Shown here: piece by piece, positions 45,017 through 54,792 of the stretch | How the letters are laid out: each line of letters begins with the position of its first letter | Position numbering within the stretch: the stretch's first letter is position 1 | Assembly: GCA_958295665.1 (NCBI GenBank) | Contig: OY282560.1 | Location: 258,487,368-258,551,367, forward strand | Source of the DNA: Tipula vernalis | Taxonomy: Eukaryota > Arthropoda > Insecta > Diptera > Tipulidae | Length of the DNA stretch: 64,000 nucleotides | Direction of reading: 5' to 3' | Program-made: the position numbers and the translations under genes | The notes under the pieces: model-generated | What the model was told of the DNA's origin: nothing | What the model saw: only the letters and a program-made list of their open reading frames with translations | Databases searched by the model: none

Positions 45017-45997
45017 TTCTTGCTTCAGATTTGAAAATTGGTGTCACTCTGAGATGTAGCTAGTTTTAAAGATTGATTAAATAGAAGACACAGAGGATTA
45101 GCCAACCTCGTCAAATATTTTAACAATCAAGCTGGAATGACATCGGGACCACAACCATCTCCGAATAGTTCTAGAGCTCGATGGATATCCTCTGCTCCAA
45201 TCCGTGGTGTTAGTATGGTTACGTTGTTTTTAATTGTTTGGATTTAAATACTTATCGATATCTTTAGACTTATATACAGATTGAAAAAACTCCGCAAACA
45301 TATTTGATATAACCTGCAGGTCACAAGATTTACGTTCTTTGAATGTCATACACGCTGGCTAACCATTAATTTCACGTCTTTCTTTAAAAAATCTCCAAAA
45401 AATGTTTTGGATCTTTCCTTATTTTATCCTTAATATGGCTAATGTAGCAGTAGGAACAAATAATTCTATGCCCTTAAATAAGATTTTGTAGATTTCTCCA
45501 CGTTAACATCTATGTTGCTGCTGTTAAGTTCCTTTTGCCAGTTAATCCCGTCAAGATATAGATGAAGGTTTATTGTGTCAGCTTTTCTGAAGTTTTAATA
45601 CGACTTGCAGTTTTGTTGATTATTAATAACATTATAGCCGTTGCTTTCAAAAATTACTTCTAAGGCTTTGGGGTGAATATTATTACTTACGAATGGTGAT
45701 GATGATTCATTTACTTTAAATAGATTTCTTTCATTAGTAAAAATCAGATCTTAAATTCGTTTTAGACCGTTTGGGATCTAGCAAATTTGGCTTAGATTAA
45801 TGTCAAAAACAGTATCGATGAACAGACATTCTATTTCTGAACTCACGTTTAAAGATATAATTTCGTCGGTTTCTTCGTCATAGACCAGCTAATGGTTGGA
45901 AAATTAAAATCCCCCATGATTAAGATGGTGTCAGATGGACTAGCAGCATTGTTGGTTTCCATCATTGGTCACAGCAGGCGGTGTAAGATGAGATTGG

Positions 45998-46279
45998 TCA
46001 GCCAGGCGGAACATATGCAACATATGTGAAAATTGACTTTTTGTTGATTGCAATTTTAACACATAATTGCTCGATCGACAGGTTGGATATTTCAACTAAC
46101 TCATTCGATAATGATGTATCACATCTGTGGTGGTCACATTTATAGCCCACATATTGGCTGTGGCTGGGAAAGAATTCAGAACTCAGGATCCCTCTGTTGA
46201 ATGATTTTTCACAAATGATATAAACTAGAAACAGCGTTTTTAAAACAAAATTGTGAAATTGAGCGACTTTCGAAGACAT
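45998..46279 (-). pseudogene. LINE AP-endonuclease fragment
   Basis: SLSNELVEISNLSIEQLCVK followed by IAINKKSIFTYVAYVPPG corresponds to the central strand (.IE.(L/C)W(V/I).(I/L)) and the (S/A)YVPP block of LINE endonuclease domains. Confidence 0.6.
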
Positions 46280-46384
46280 TCTATTAGCATTTTGGTATGT
46301 CCATGTTGGATTTTTTGCTTTTTTTTGGCTTTAGAATTGGTGTAAAGTTCTTTTGATGTATAGGTTCTCTTTGTTTAGTAAAGG

Positions 46385-47075
46385 TTAAAGTTGGGTTTTG
46401 GCTGGGCTCAAATTGCGAAAATTTTGGCGAGGTGGTCGCCACTCGAATTCTTTCACTAATAGTCCAGGTGGCCTTGCTGATTGTAACGCAGTTGTAAATT
46501 GTTCAGCAGGCCAACGCACACGAAATAATACGTAGTCGTAAAGCAGGCCGTTCACTTTTTTGGGTGATATTTTGACGCACACAGCTTCGTCAAGTATCAA
46601 TTTACTATTAACAAAAAATTTTAAATTGTTACTTTGTGACCGATTTTGCAATTCTACTCACAAAAAGCTACCGTCGTGGGGCAGTGGCTTTAGTTTCCTG
46701 GAAAGTCGACTGGCGCTATAACGAATGCTGTAGGTGTTGTTGATTATGTAGTTGCTGAAGATAATGACGCTGTCTGTGGTACCGCTTACACAATAAGCTT
46801 TTTTCTTCTGAGTGAGCATTACGGTGGTTGGTTGATCAGTTAGTGTTCTCGCCGATGGAGTAGGTTGTGATGTATCCACAAAATGAATGGTTACGAGAGC
46901 CTTGGGGTTGATCAATTAGTGTTTTCGCCGATGGAGTAGGTTGTGATGTATCCACTGAATGAATGGTTGCGAGAGCCCTGGGCTGAGCACGTGTTACGCG
47001 ACGTTCAACTGTATCAACAGGCGGCTTAATGGCATGTAATGCATTTTTCAAAGATTCTTCTATTAGGGCAACCAT
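46385..47075 (-). pseudogene. LINE ORF1 remnant with tandem duplication
   Basis: The C-terminal part (SKLILDEAVCVKISPKKVN, YDYVLFRVRWP, LLVKEFEWRPPRQNF) resembles the conserved end of ORF1-like proteins in insect LINEs. The N-terminal frame contains TIHSVDTSQPTPSAKTLIDQ repeated, encoded by two ~78 bp direct repeats at about 46829-46984. Frames are shifted between repeats. Confidence 0.6.
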
Positions 47076-47301
47076 TTTGAGTGAATTACCAACCTAATTA
47101 ATCTATTACTAAGATCAATTAAATCAAACTAAGGATGCGGAAGGTGTTTTAGTGAATTAAAATTGGGTAAATGTATTTTTCTTTTCTCAAAAGGAGAGTA
47201 AACGGAATAAAAACGGTAAATATTTGTAAATAGATTTTTAATTTTTTAAAAGCATTTAGTTTTAATTGCACTCTGTTGCAAGGTTAGTGAGTTACAGAGC
47301 A

Positions 47302-47439
47302 TTCACAATGAAAAAACTTTTTACTTTTAACTTACAGGTTTGTATGAATTTCCAATAAAAAGAACAAAACGTTTTGTTCGTTATGTTGAAAATTCATACA
47401 AACCTGTAAGTCAAAAGTAAAAAGTGTTTTACTGTGAAC
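47302..47439. repeat. Foldback element with ~52 bp arms
   Basis: TTACTTTTAACTTACAGGTTTG at 47321 onward pairs with CAAACCTGTAAGTCAAAAGTAA at 47399 onward. The centre is itself a palindrome (GAACAAAACGTTTTGTTC). A MITE or foldback transposon. Confidence 0.7.
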
Positions 47440-47690
47440 GGTCTGTTAGACTGAAGAATAAAATAATGATATGAAAAATGAAATCATTGATTTACACAAT
47501 TTATCTTTCGTAAATAGATACAAAACTCAATAAAACATATATGTATTTGCACTGTGGAGCATTACGAAAACAATTGTTCAGCGTTTTATTGAGCATTGTT
47601 TTCACTTGGACCACGAGAATTAATCCAGTGTTTGACGGTAAAAATAGGTTATTACCTCAGAATTCTTACGGACAAACTCGATTGACAAGA

Positions 47691-48709
47691 AATTTGGACA
47701 GTAAGTAGGGAGTGGTTCAAAAAACAAAACTTATGTAGTGCCGGTGTGTGTTTTCACCCTTGGGATGGATGCCACCCCATATCGGGGCGGAAATTAGTAC
47801 ACTCAAAATAACCGCAGAAATCGATAGAGGGATGACTTCTAAGCGAAAAATTGCGTTGAAAAGGTTGATTTTTCATCTAAAAAATGCATGTTTGAGCGCA
47901 ATCCGAAAATTTCACCGAAAAACGCGATTGGTTTTTTAACAATAACTTCATTAATTTTTAAGATTTCTAATCTCTCCAAAAACCATTTTGCAGGGAAGGG
48001 CTAGAAGGCTTGTAAAGTTAAACTTCCTTGAACTCTTCGTTTTTGAGATTTTTAAGTTTAAAGGACTCGGGGAAGGTGGTCCTCGCACTCAAATACGAAC
48101 TTAAAACGGTGATATATCAATTAATTTTTATCCTAGAGAAATAATAAAATAACAAACTTTCTGCAAGAAAGATCTAAATTTTTATACTTTTGCATTTTGA
48201 AAGTATCTTCTTTAGTTTTTGAGTTATTGTGCACAAAGGAAATTTCGATCATAACTCCAAAAGTTTTTGTGCTAACGACTTTTACTAAAGTTTATTTTAA
48301 AGGTCTTTTCAAGTATTTAAGAAATGTCTGTAAAGTTTTCTCAAAAAATTCGTCGTTTTTCCGTTATTTAACGTTAAAAGGTTCGAATTCAGTTTTCGGT
48401 GAAGAAATAGTCACATTCAACGAGTCACAACTCGGTTCGTATTGCATCTATAGAAATAAAATAAAAAATTGATTTATTATTTAAAAACGCAAAATAAAAC
48501 GTAAGGTGTTCGAGATATTCGTGAAAAATCACTCTAAAACATTTTTATTCGCGAATAATACGAAAAAATTGAATTATCGAAAAAAATTCATGCGTCATTT
48601 ATTGCTTAGAATTCATCATATTTTGAGTGTAATAATTTCCACCCCAGAATAGGGTGGCATCCGCTCCCAGAGTAAAAGCACACATCATTCCCTACTTACT
48701 GTTCAAATT
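47691..48709. mobile_element. Non-autonomous DNA transposon with ~110 bp inverted ends (1019 bp)
   Basis: The left end AATTTGGACAGTAAGTAGGG and right end CCCTACTTACTGTTCAAATT are inverted repeats with one mismatch. Inverted similarity continues inward through ATGCCACCCCATATCGGGGC (left) and ACCCCAGAATAGGGTGGCAT (right) to ACTCAAAATA/TATTTTGAGT. No transposase is encoded. The family was not identified. Confidence 0.78.
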
Positions 48710-48788
48710 GGTGTATTTTATATGGCAATAATTTAAAATTTATTATATTTAAAAAACTTGGAATTTTTTATTTTTTTTTAACGACTTT

Positions 48789-49065
48789 TGGCACTATTCT
48801 GGATTTCCCCGGGAATTGGGAATCAATCAATATTTTGATTTTTTTAGTGTTCTTTGGTATTATTTTTCCCAAAGCTTACTGTTCGATTGGTATTTTCTAT
48901 CTAATTTTGGGACAAAATAATTACATTTTAACATTACTGCCTAGGTAGTATGTTAATTCCAATAAAATCTTTAGGGAAAAATAAATAACAAAACTGCTAT
49001 GAAATGGAATTATTTTTCCCAAAATTTGAAAAAATACTAACCGTGACGGTATGTTTTGGAAAAAA
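48789..49065. repeat. Second member of the 18 kb MITE family
   Basis: ACTATTCTGGATTTCCCCGGGA and the following TTGGGAATC..AATATTTTGA align with 18045-18085. TATTTTTCCCAAAG and its reverse complement occur on the two sides. Confidence 0.45.
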
Positions 49066-50682
49066 TAATAATTGAGACCAGTGCTTTCGTATATTTGGTC
49101 TTAAATTCAATTATTTTTGAAAATATCAAATTTTCATTTTATATTTCATATTTCAACTTAGCAGGTGATTTTCTAAAAAATATTATCTAGATCTAGAGTA
49201 TCAGGGCCGCAGAGAACAAAACGTCTCACTCTAGTTCGATATCAAAAGAAACTCTTGTTAACAATTGAAACTTTGTTTATGTAATACAGGTAGATTCAAA
49301 GTTGCATCTAACGGGGACGATATAATGTGAGAAGTATGACGCGAAGCTCAATGTTTGGGCGGTTACGTATCGAGCGAACATAAGATCTAAACAGATGTCT
49401 CCCAACATTATCGCAGCTACGATATTCAATAAACAGTCTAAATTCAAGGTATGTTACGGGAAATTGAATGAATTCGGGGTTGTTGATCAAATCGATGTTG
49501 AAATTACGATACACCAGCATCAAAATATCCGAATCCACCTTAATGAATGATGGAACTTATTGGGAGTTTTAGTCTTTGAAATATGGTTAATTCGCTGACG
49601 ACGGAGAACCAACCTGAAGAAAGTTCATTTTGGAAATTCTTTCACAATTGTTTTCTTCTGGAGAAATATGCTTGACGCCACGCCCCACCTTTAAGGTTCC
49701 GAAAGCGGTCTCTATTAAGTGTTGTGGAATTGAGCCGAGCACCGTAATTATTCAATGGTATAGCCATTTTGTTGGTGGCTGTGATAGAAGTTTGGGCGCA
49801 GTACGCTTAAATAGTTGGGCATGTTTTCGTAAGGCTCACGCGGTAGCTAAAAATGGTGTAAATTAAATTTTTCATATGCAATACCAGGGCCACCAATTAA
49901 AATGTCAGTAAAATTCAAATCGGTGTTAAATGTAAACCGCCATCAAGCAATACTCAAATTTGACATGAACGTAGCTTGACATATTGTCTGTCGGTAGCAA
50001 AAATTATTTCTTGGTGAAAAGATAAGTTTTTATATTTTTTACAGTGGTACTTAAACGAAATTCAATTGTTACGGTTTATTTGATTAAAAAATCAAACATC
50101 GAAATTCGGAGAGAGTTAAATCACAAGAATTTGAGGGTGCCGTGAAACAAAGCTCCGAAAAAAATTTAGGATCTTAACTCGCAATTAAAGTGCAATAATG
50201 GCCGATTTTTTTTTTTGAGGGGGTTTTTCACTTTTGTAAAATGAAATAAGAGGCAACATTTTTGAAAAATAACGATTTAGTTATTAGAATCAGTTTTTAT
50301 TAGAATTTTAAAATATTCTGGAAGAGGGTATTAATGTCGTAAAATGTCGTATATTTTAATGTCGTAAAATTAAATTTTCTTTTTCCGGTAGATCCAGTAG
50401 ACTGAACAACTTCTCCTCGGTATTGCATATCTTTGACCATCAACTTTATGTAATTGTATTGCAACTGCGTTCAACCGTTGTAGATAAACTAAAGCAAAGT
50501 AAATAACGTAAATCTGATATGATAATGTTGTTTTTGTTGTAGGAAGACGGATTATTTGAATGGTCCATGTCACCTCAACCCGCTTAATTTTTTTCTAAAT
50601 ATCCCGAAGCAAGCCATTGATCACTGATAAAACATTTTTTTTTTCAGGACGTGCAAATTTTTCTCGTGGTTTTGAACTATGT
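49066..50682. other. Unrecognised segment with a minus-strand open frame
   Basis: The minus-strand frame at 49308-49538 (76 residues, RLFIEYRSCDNVGRHLFRSY) and the more GC-balanced DNA to 49860 look like remnants of a protein-coding element, but I cannot name the family. TAATGTCGTAAAAT is duplicated at 50330-50370. Confidence 0.35.
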
Positions 50683-50786
50683 ATCTATAATATATTTTCC
50701 TGCTCTCGGTCCTTGTTCCCTCGATTCGCTCATCAAACAACACGCTTTTTGTTTTGTCGTCTCTTAAATATATTACAATTCATCAA

Positions 50787-50800
50787 GTTAAGGCCCAGAT
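50787..50800 (+). promoter_or_regulatory. Copia primer-binding site
   Basis: GTTAAGGCCCAGAT resembles the copia-type site that pairs with an internal part of initiator tRNA-Met. It lies directly downstream of the 5' LTR remnant. Confidence 0.5.
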
Positions 50801-50940
50801 ATTAAAAAAATAATTACTATTAATATTATAAAGTTAAATTAAAATATTTGTATTCCTCAAATAAGAATATAAATTGGCGCGTTTTCAATTATATTTACGT
50901 GCAATATCTGCGCATTGTGGTGTAAAAATTATGACAAGAT

Positions 50941-51439
50941 GGCAACAAATAATTTACTACCAATCGAGAAATTAAAAGTGTTGCGTACATTATTTTTGAC
51001 ACAATTGGAAAGTTGTAAAAACGTAGAGGAGTACGTGATAACCATAATCAACACAGCTCATTAATTAAATTCCATTCAATTAAATGTATCAGAGGAATGG
51101 ATCGGGATAATTCTTTTAGCAAATTCGGGAATCAAAATTAGTGGTGATTCCATTAAAACAAAATTATTGCAAGATGTGAAAACAACTTTGCCTAACATTT
51201 CAAACGATATTGCCCTATATGGAAAAGGTTCATTTAATGGCAACATTAAGCAGCGCAACAATGGTAAAAGTAAACATAATCAATCTGCTGGTCCACGCTG
51301 CTTCAATTGTAACAACTATGGGCATATTGGAAAAAATTGCCCAACCAAAAATAAAAGTGTTAGCCAAGGACGACCGAACGCGGAAAGTTTACTGTATACA
51401 ACCTTTTCAGCAAAGGCTACCGGCCACAACGATTGGTAA
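50941..51439 (+). pseudogene. copia gag
   Basis: It begins ATGGCAACAAATAATTTACT at 50941. VRTLFLTQLESCKNVEEYV and LPNISNDIALYG bracket a shortened capsid with a stop. The zinc knuckle CFNCNNYGHIGKNC is intact near 51297. Confidence 0.75.
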
Positions 51440-51870
51440 GTAAATTCCGGAGCTTCGACGCATATGACCATGAAAAGCGATTGGCTCACAGAGGTCACTG
51501 ATGCAGTCTGTAGTGATGTTATCGTTGCAAATAACTCAAAATTGAAAGAAGCTTCAGTTGGATGTGCTTAGGTTGATGTGATAGTAAATGGAAAAATCCA
51601 GAAAGTAAATATTAAAAATATTTTGTACATCAAAGATTTATTTGCAAATCTCTCTTATCCGCAAGTCAAATGGTCAAGAATGGGAATAATACTAAGTTTG
51701 GCAAGACTGGATGTGAAATTTTCAATAAATTTGTCGAACTAGTTGCAACCGCAAGTCTAGTAGAAAACATGTACAGACTAAACCAGCCATAAGCATTAAC
51801 GTACCTAGTTAAAGGATTTCCCAAAATGTATTTATGGCACCGAAGACATGGCACTGGCACTTAAGTTCAC
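51430..51870 (+). pseudogene. copia protease and integrase zinc-finger region
   Basis: W-stop-VNSGASTHMTMKSDWL replaces the usual W..DSGA..HM, so the catalytic Asp is Asn and a stop lies beside it. NILYIKDLFANL is the L.(V/I)(L)(Y)(V)P.L..NL block. LWHRRHGTGT near 51834 is the start of the HHCC finger. Confidence 0.7.
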
Positions 51871-51929
51871 TTAATATTAAGTGGTATTGCATCTGAGGTC
51901 AAACTTAATCATCCTGACAGCAACTGTTT

Positions 51930-52670
51930 GACATGCGTAACAGGTAAACAGACATGTCAACCATTTAAACCATCCGAAACACATATAAAAGAAGTTGTGT
52001 AACTTATCCGTTCAGATTTCTGTGGTCCTATGCAGATAGACTCGATAGGAGGAAATCGTTATTTTCTAACAATTACTGACGATTTTTCACACAAATTGTT
52101 CGTTTTGTGTTAAAATCAAAATCCGAAGCAGCAGCAAAGTTCGAGGAATTCGGAGAACCAAACCTGGAAGACAATAAAATGTTTGCGAACAGACAATGGA
52201 GGCAAATTCATTAACCAGGTTTATGTAAACATTTTGCGAAAAGCTGAGATGTCACCAGACCACAGCTCCATATACGCCAGAACAAAATGGAATCGCCGAA
52301 AGAAATCGGAAATTGTTGAGAAAGTGAGATGTATGCAATATCGACGGTATGCTACATAATCAACCGATCTCCTACACAAAGTATTAAAGGCGACGTAACA
52401 CCCGAAGAAATCTGGACGGGACGAAAACCCAATCTTCAAGATTTACGTGTTTTTGGATGCGCAGGAATGGTTCATGGACTGAAGCAAAAAAGAAAGAAAG
52501 TGAGTCCAAAATGTGAGAGTTGTATATTTTTAGGTTACTGTAAAAACGCGAAAGGATATTGCTTACATCAACCACAATCAAATAAAGTAGTTGTAAGTTG
52601 TGATTTTATATTCCTTGAAGACCAACGTTTAGAACAGACTACACAGAGTGACTATCGATTGAAATCATAG
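51930..52670 (+). pseudogene. copia integrase
   Basis: Visible blocks are RSDFCGPMQIDSIGGNRYFL (first Asp), KCLRTDNGGKFI (second Asp), APYTPEQNGIAERNRKLL (Glu) and INRSPTQSIKGDVTPEEIWT, then LRVFGCAGMVHGLKQKRKK and IFLGYCKNAKGYCLHQPQ. Stops and frameshifts separate them. Confidence 0.8.
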
Positions 52671-52962
52671 TTCCTGTCGATGATAGAAATCCATCAAATG
52701 AAATCAGTGATGTATCTTCAGACGATACAATCGTTTCTAGTAATATAGAATACGAAGATCAAATGACATCGGATTTCGAATATCTTCCAGCAACATCGAG
52801 AGAAGAAATACCTGTGGAGAGAGTACCGAGAAAATCGTCGCGACAGGCTAAACCGAAACAATTAGAAGATTTTGTTTCTTACATGCATACAGTGAATTAT
52901 ATGATCCAACAACAATCGAAGAAGCTTTGTCAAGGGCTGATGCATTAATGTGGTAAAATGCA

Positions 52963-53689
52963 ATGCAAAAAGAATATGAGTCTCTTATTGAAAATGGCAA
53001 GTGGGAACTCACCGATCTGCCACCCAACAAAAAAAATATCGACTGCAAATGGATTTTTAAAACGAAACGCAACGCTGAAGAGGAAATATATCGATACAAA
53101 GCGAGATTAGTTGTGGAAGGATGTTCACAGCGAAAGGGAGTTGATTACGATGAAACCTATGCGCTTTTGTTGCGATTTACTTCCCTAACATATTTAATAT
53201 CACTTGGAGCAAAATACAATTTGGACATTGAATAGATGAACGCTGTAAGCGCTTTTCTTAAATGGTGAACTTAAAGAAGAAATTTACATGCTTCAACCCG
53301 AGAAGTTCAACAATGGCGTTAAAGTTTGCCGACTTAGGAAGTCACTTTAAGGACTCAAGTAGTCTAGTCGTGTTTGGAATCAACAACTTGATAAAGTATT
53401 AAAGCAACTTGTACTATTGCAATCTAAAATTGATCCTTGCATATACCACAAAATAGAAGGGGATAAGATACTGTTTTTGTCAGTATATGTCGACGTTTTT
53501 TTATTATTTTCAAATGGCCAACAACTCAAGTCCTCGGTCAAAACCAAATTAATGAAAAATTTTAAGATTAAAGATATTGGAGAAACAAGGTATTGCCTTG
53601 AAATACAGATTACACAAGACCGTGCAGAAGGAAAAATATGGATCGATCAGGAGCAGTTACAAATGAAATATTGCAGCGATTCAATATGA
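52963..53689 (+). pseudogene. copia reverse transcriptase
   Basis: KEYESLIENGKWELTDLPPN, KWIFKTKRNAEE, YKARLVVEGCSQRKGVDYDE, then after a stop NAVSAFL-GEL, KVCRLRKSL, and KIEGDKILFLSVYVDVFLLF. The active site, normally YVDD, is YVDV. Several stops interrupt the frame. Confidence 0.82.
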
Positions 53690-54331
53690 GTGAATGCAAT
53701 CCTTGTGCAACGCCCGTGCATCGAAATGTGAAACTCTCCAGATCATTGTGTCCTAAGATAAACTCCAAAATGTGCCATATCAGCAAGCAGTGGGAAGCAT
53801 TCTGTTCGCATCTCAAGTTTCTGGACCAGACATTAACTATGCAGTCAGCAATGTCAGCAGATTCAATAATGATCCTGAAAGAGCGCATTGGTTGGCAGTG
53901 AAGAGAAATCTGCGGTATTTAAAAGGAACTGGTAAGACAAAATTAGAGTTTTCTAAATTAACAACTTCAAGTATCACTGGTTAATGCAATGCTGATTGGG
54001 ACAGTGATGAAGACGAATGCAAGTCATGTTGTTGTGTACATCATATGGAGCGATATGTTGAAATTCCAAAAAACTACCAACAGTCGCGTTATCTACAATG
54101 GAAGCAGAATACATGGCGGTGTCATCTATAATTCAGGAAGCTCTCTGGCTTAAATCACTCGAAAAGGAGCTTTTGACGAGTCCAGATCCCGTAACTGTCA
54201 TGTTTTGTGACAACAAAAGTGCAATTGATCTGGCATCAACAAACGTTTTTAATGCCAGAGCAAAACATATAGACATCAGGCACCACTTTGAACGAGCAAA
54301 TGTGGAGTCGGGTGCTGACGAAGGCCCTTAA
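53690..54331 (+). pseudogene. copia RNase H
   Basis: YQQAVGSILFASQVSGPDIN, LRYLKGTGKTKLEF and, in the last frame, MEAEYMAVSSIIQEALWLKS, VMFCDNKSAIDLAST, AKHIDIRHHFER. These are the conserved RNase H and C-terminal copia blocks (STMEAEYMA..., DN.SAI.LA, KHIDIR.HF). Confidence 0.82.
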
Positions 54332-54747
54332 CGGACCATAGGAATTTCACTTGTACTACCGGGATGGGAATGAAATTTAAAGAGCTTAAGTAAAATATTA
54401 CTTTTTAGTGAAAATGTTGAAATATGTAGTGAAACCTAATATGTAATTATTTGTATTGAAGTATGTACCTATAATATGTTTTTCTGCTCTCGGTCCTTGT
54501 TCACTGGATTCGCTGGTCAACTAACACGTTGACACAATTTAATCGGTCTATGGAGATAGATGTGTTCTTTCTGCGAAAGTAAAGAAAATTCCGGTAACAC
54601 TTTGATCAAACCTCGTTAAATATATTACCTTAAATTAAAAATGCAAATTGCAATTTACTTGTAATACAATCGTAAGCTTTATGGTTATGGTTATGCTAAC
54701 CCCACTGATAAGGTTCGCCATAAAATTCAATTTACCGTAAAAAGTAC

Positions 54748-54756
54748 TATAAAAAA
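54748..54756 (+). promoter_or_regulatory. TATA box of peroxidase gene 1
   Basis: TATAAAAAA lies 45 nt upstream of the start codon at 54793. The corresponding position in the truncated duplicate reads CTATTTGTTACC, so the box is lost there. Confidence 0.7.
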
Positions 54757-54792
54757 GGCAGCCAAACCAACACACGATTAGTTTTATTTATT

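Larger units (their letters stand above)
43741..47075 (-). mobile_element. LINE (I/jockey-type non-LTR retrotransposon), degenerate
   Basis: On the minus strand the order is ORF1-like protein (46385-47075), AP endonuclease (about 45998-46279), reverse transcriptase (44327-45016), C-terminal tail (43996-44187) and a poly(A) tail seen as a T run at 43745-43770. It is close to full length but with stops and frameshifts throughout. It lies in the DNA between the peroxidase pseudogene and gene 1. Confidence 0.82.
50683..54535 (+). mobile_element. Ty1/copia retrotransposon, degenerate
   Basis: Domains run in copia order (gag knuckle, protease, integrase, reverse transcriptase, RNase H). Related ~70 bp segments at the two ends (50683-50752 and 54458-54528, each with CTCTCGGTCCTTGTTC) are the surviving parts of the LTRs. 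GTTAAGGCCCAG at 50787 fits the copia primer-binding site for an initiator tRNA fragment. It ends about 35 bp before the sequence shared with the peroxidase pseudogene. Confidence 0.87.
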
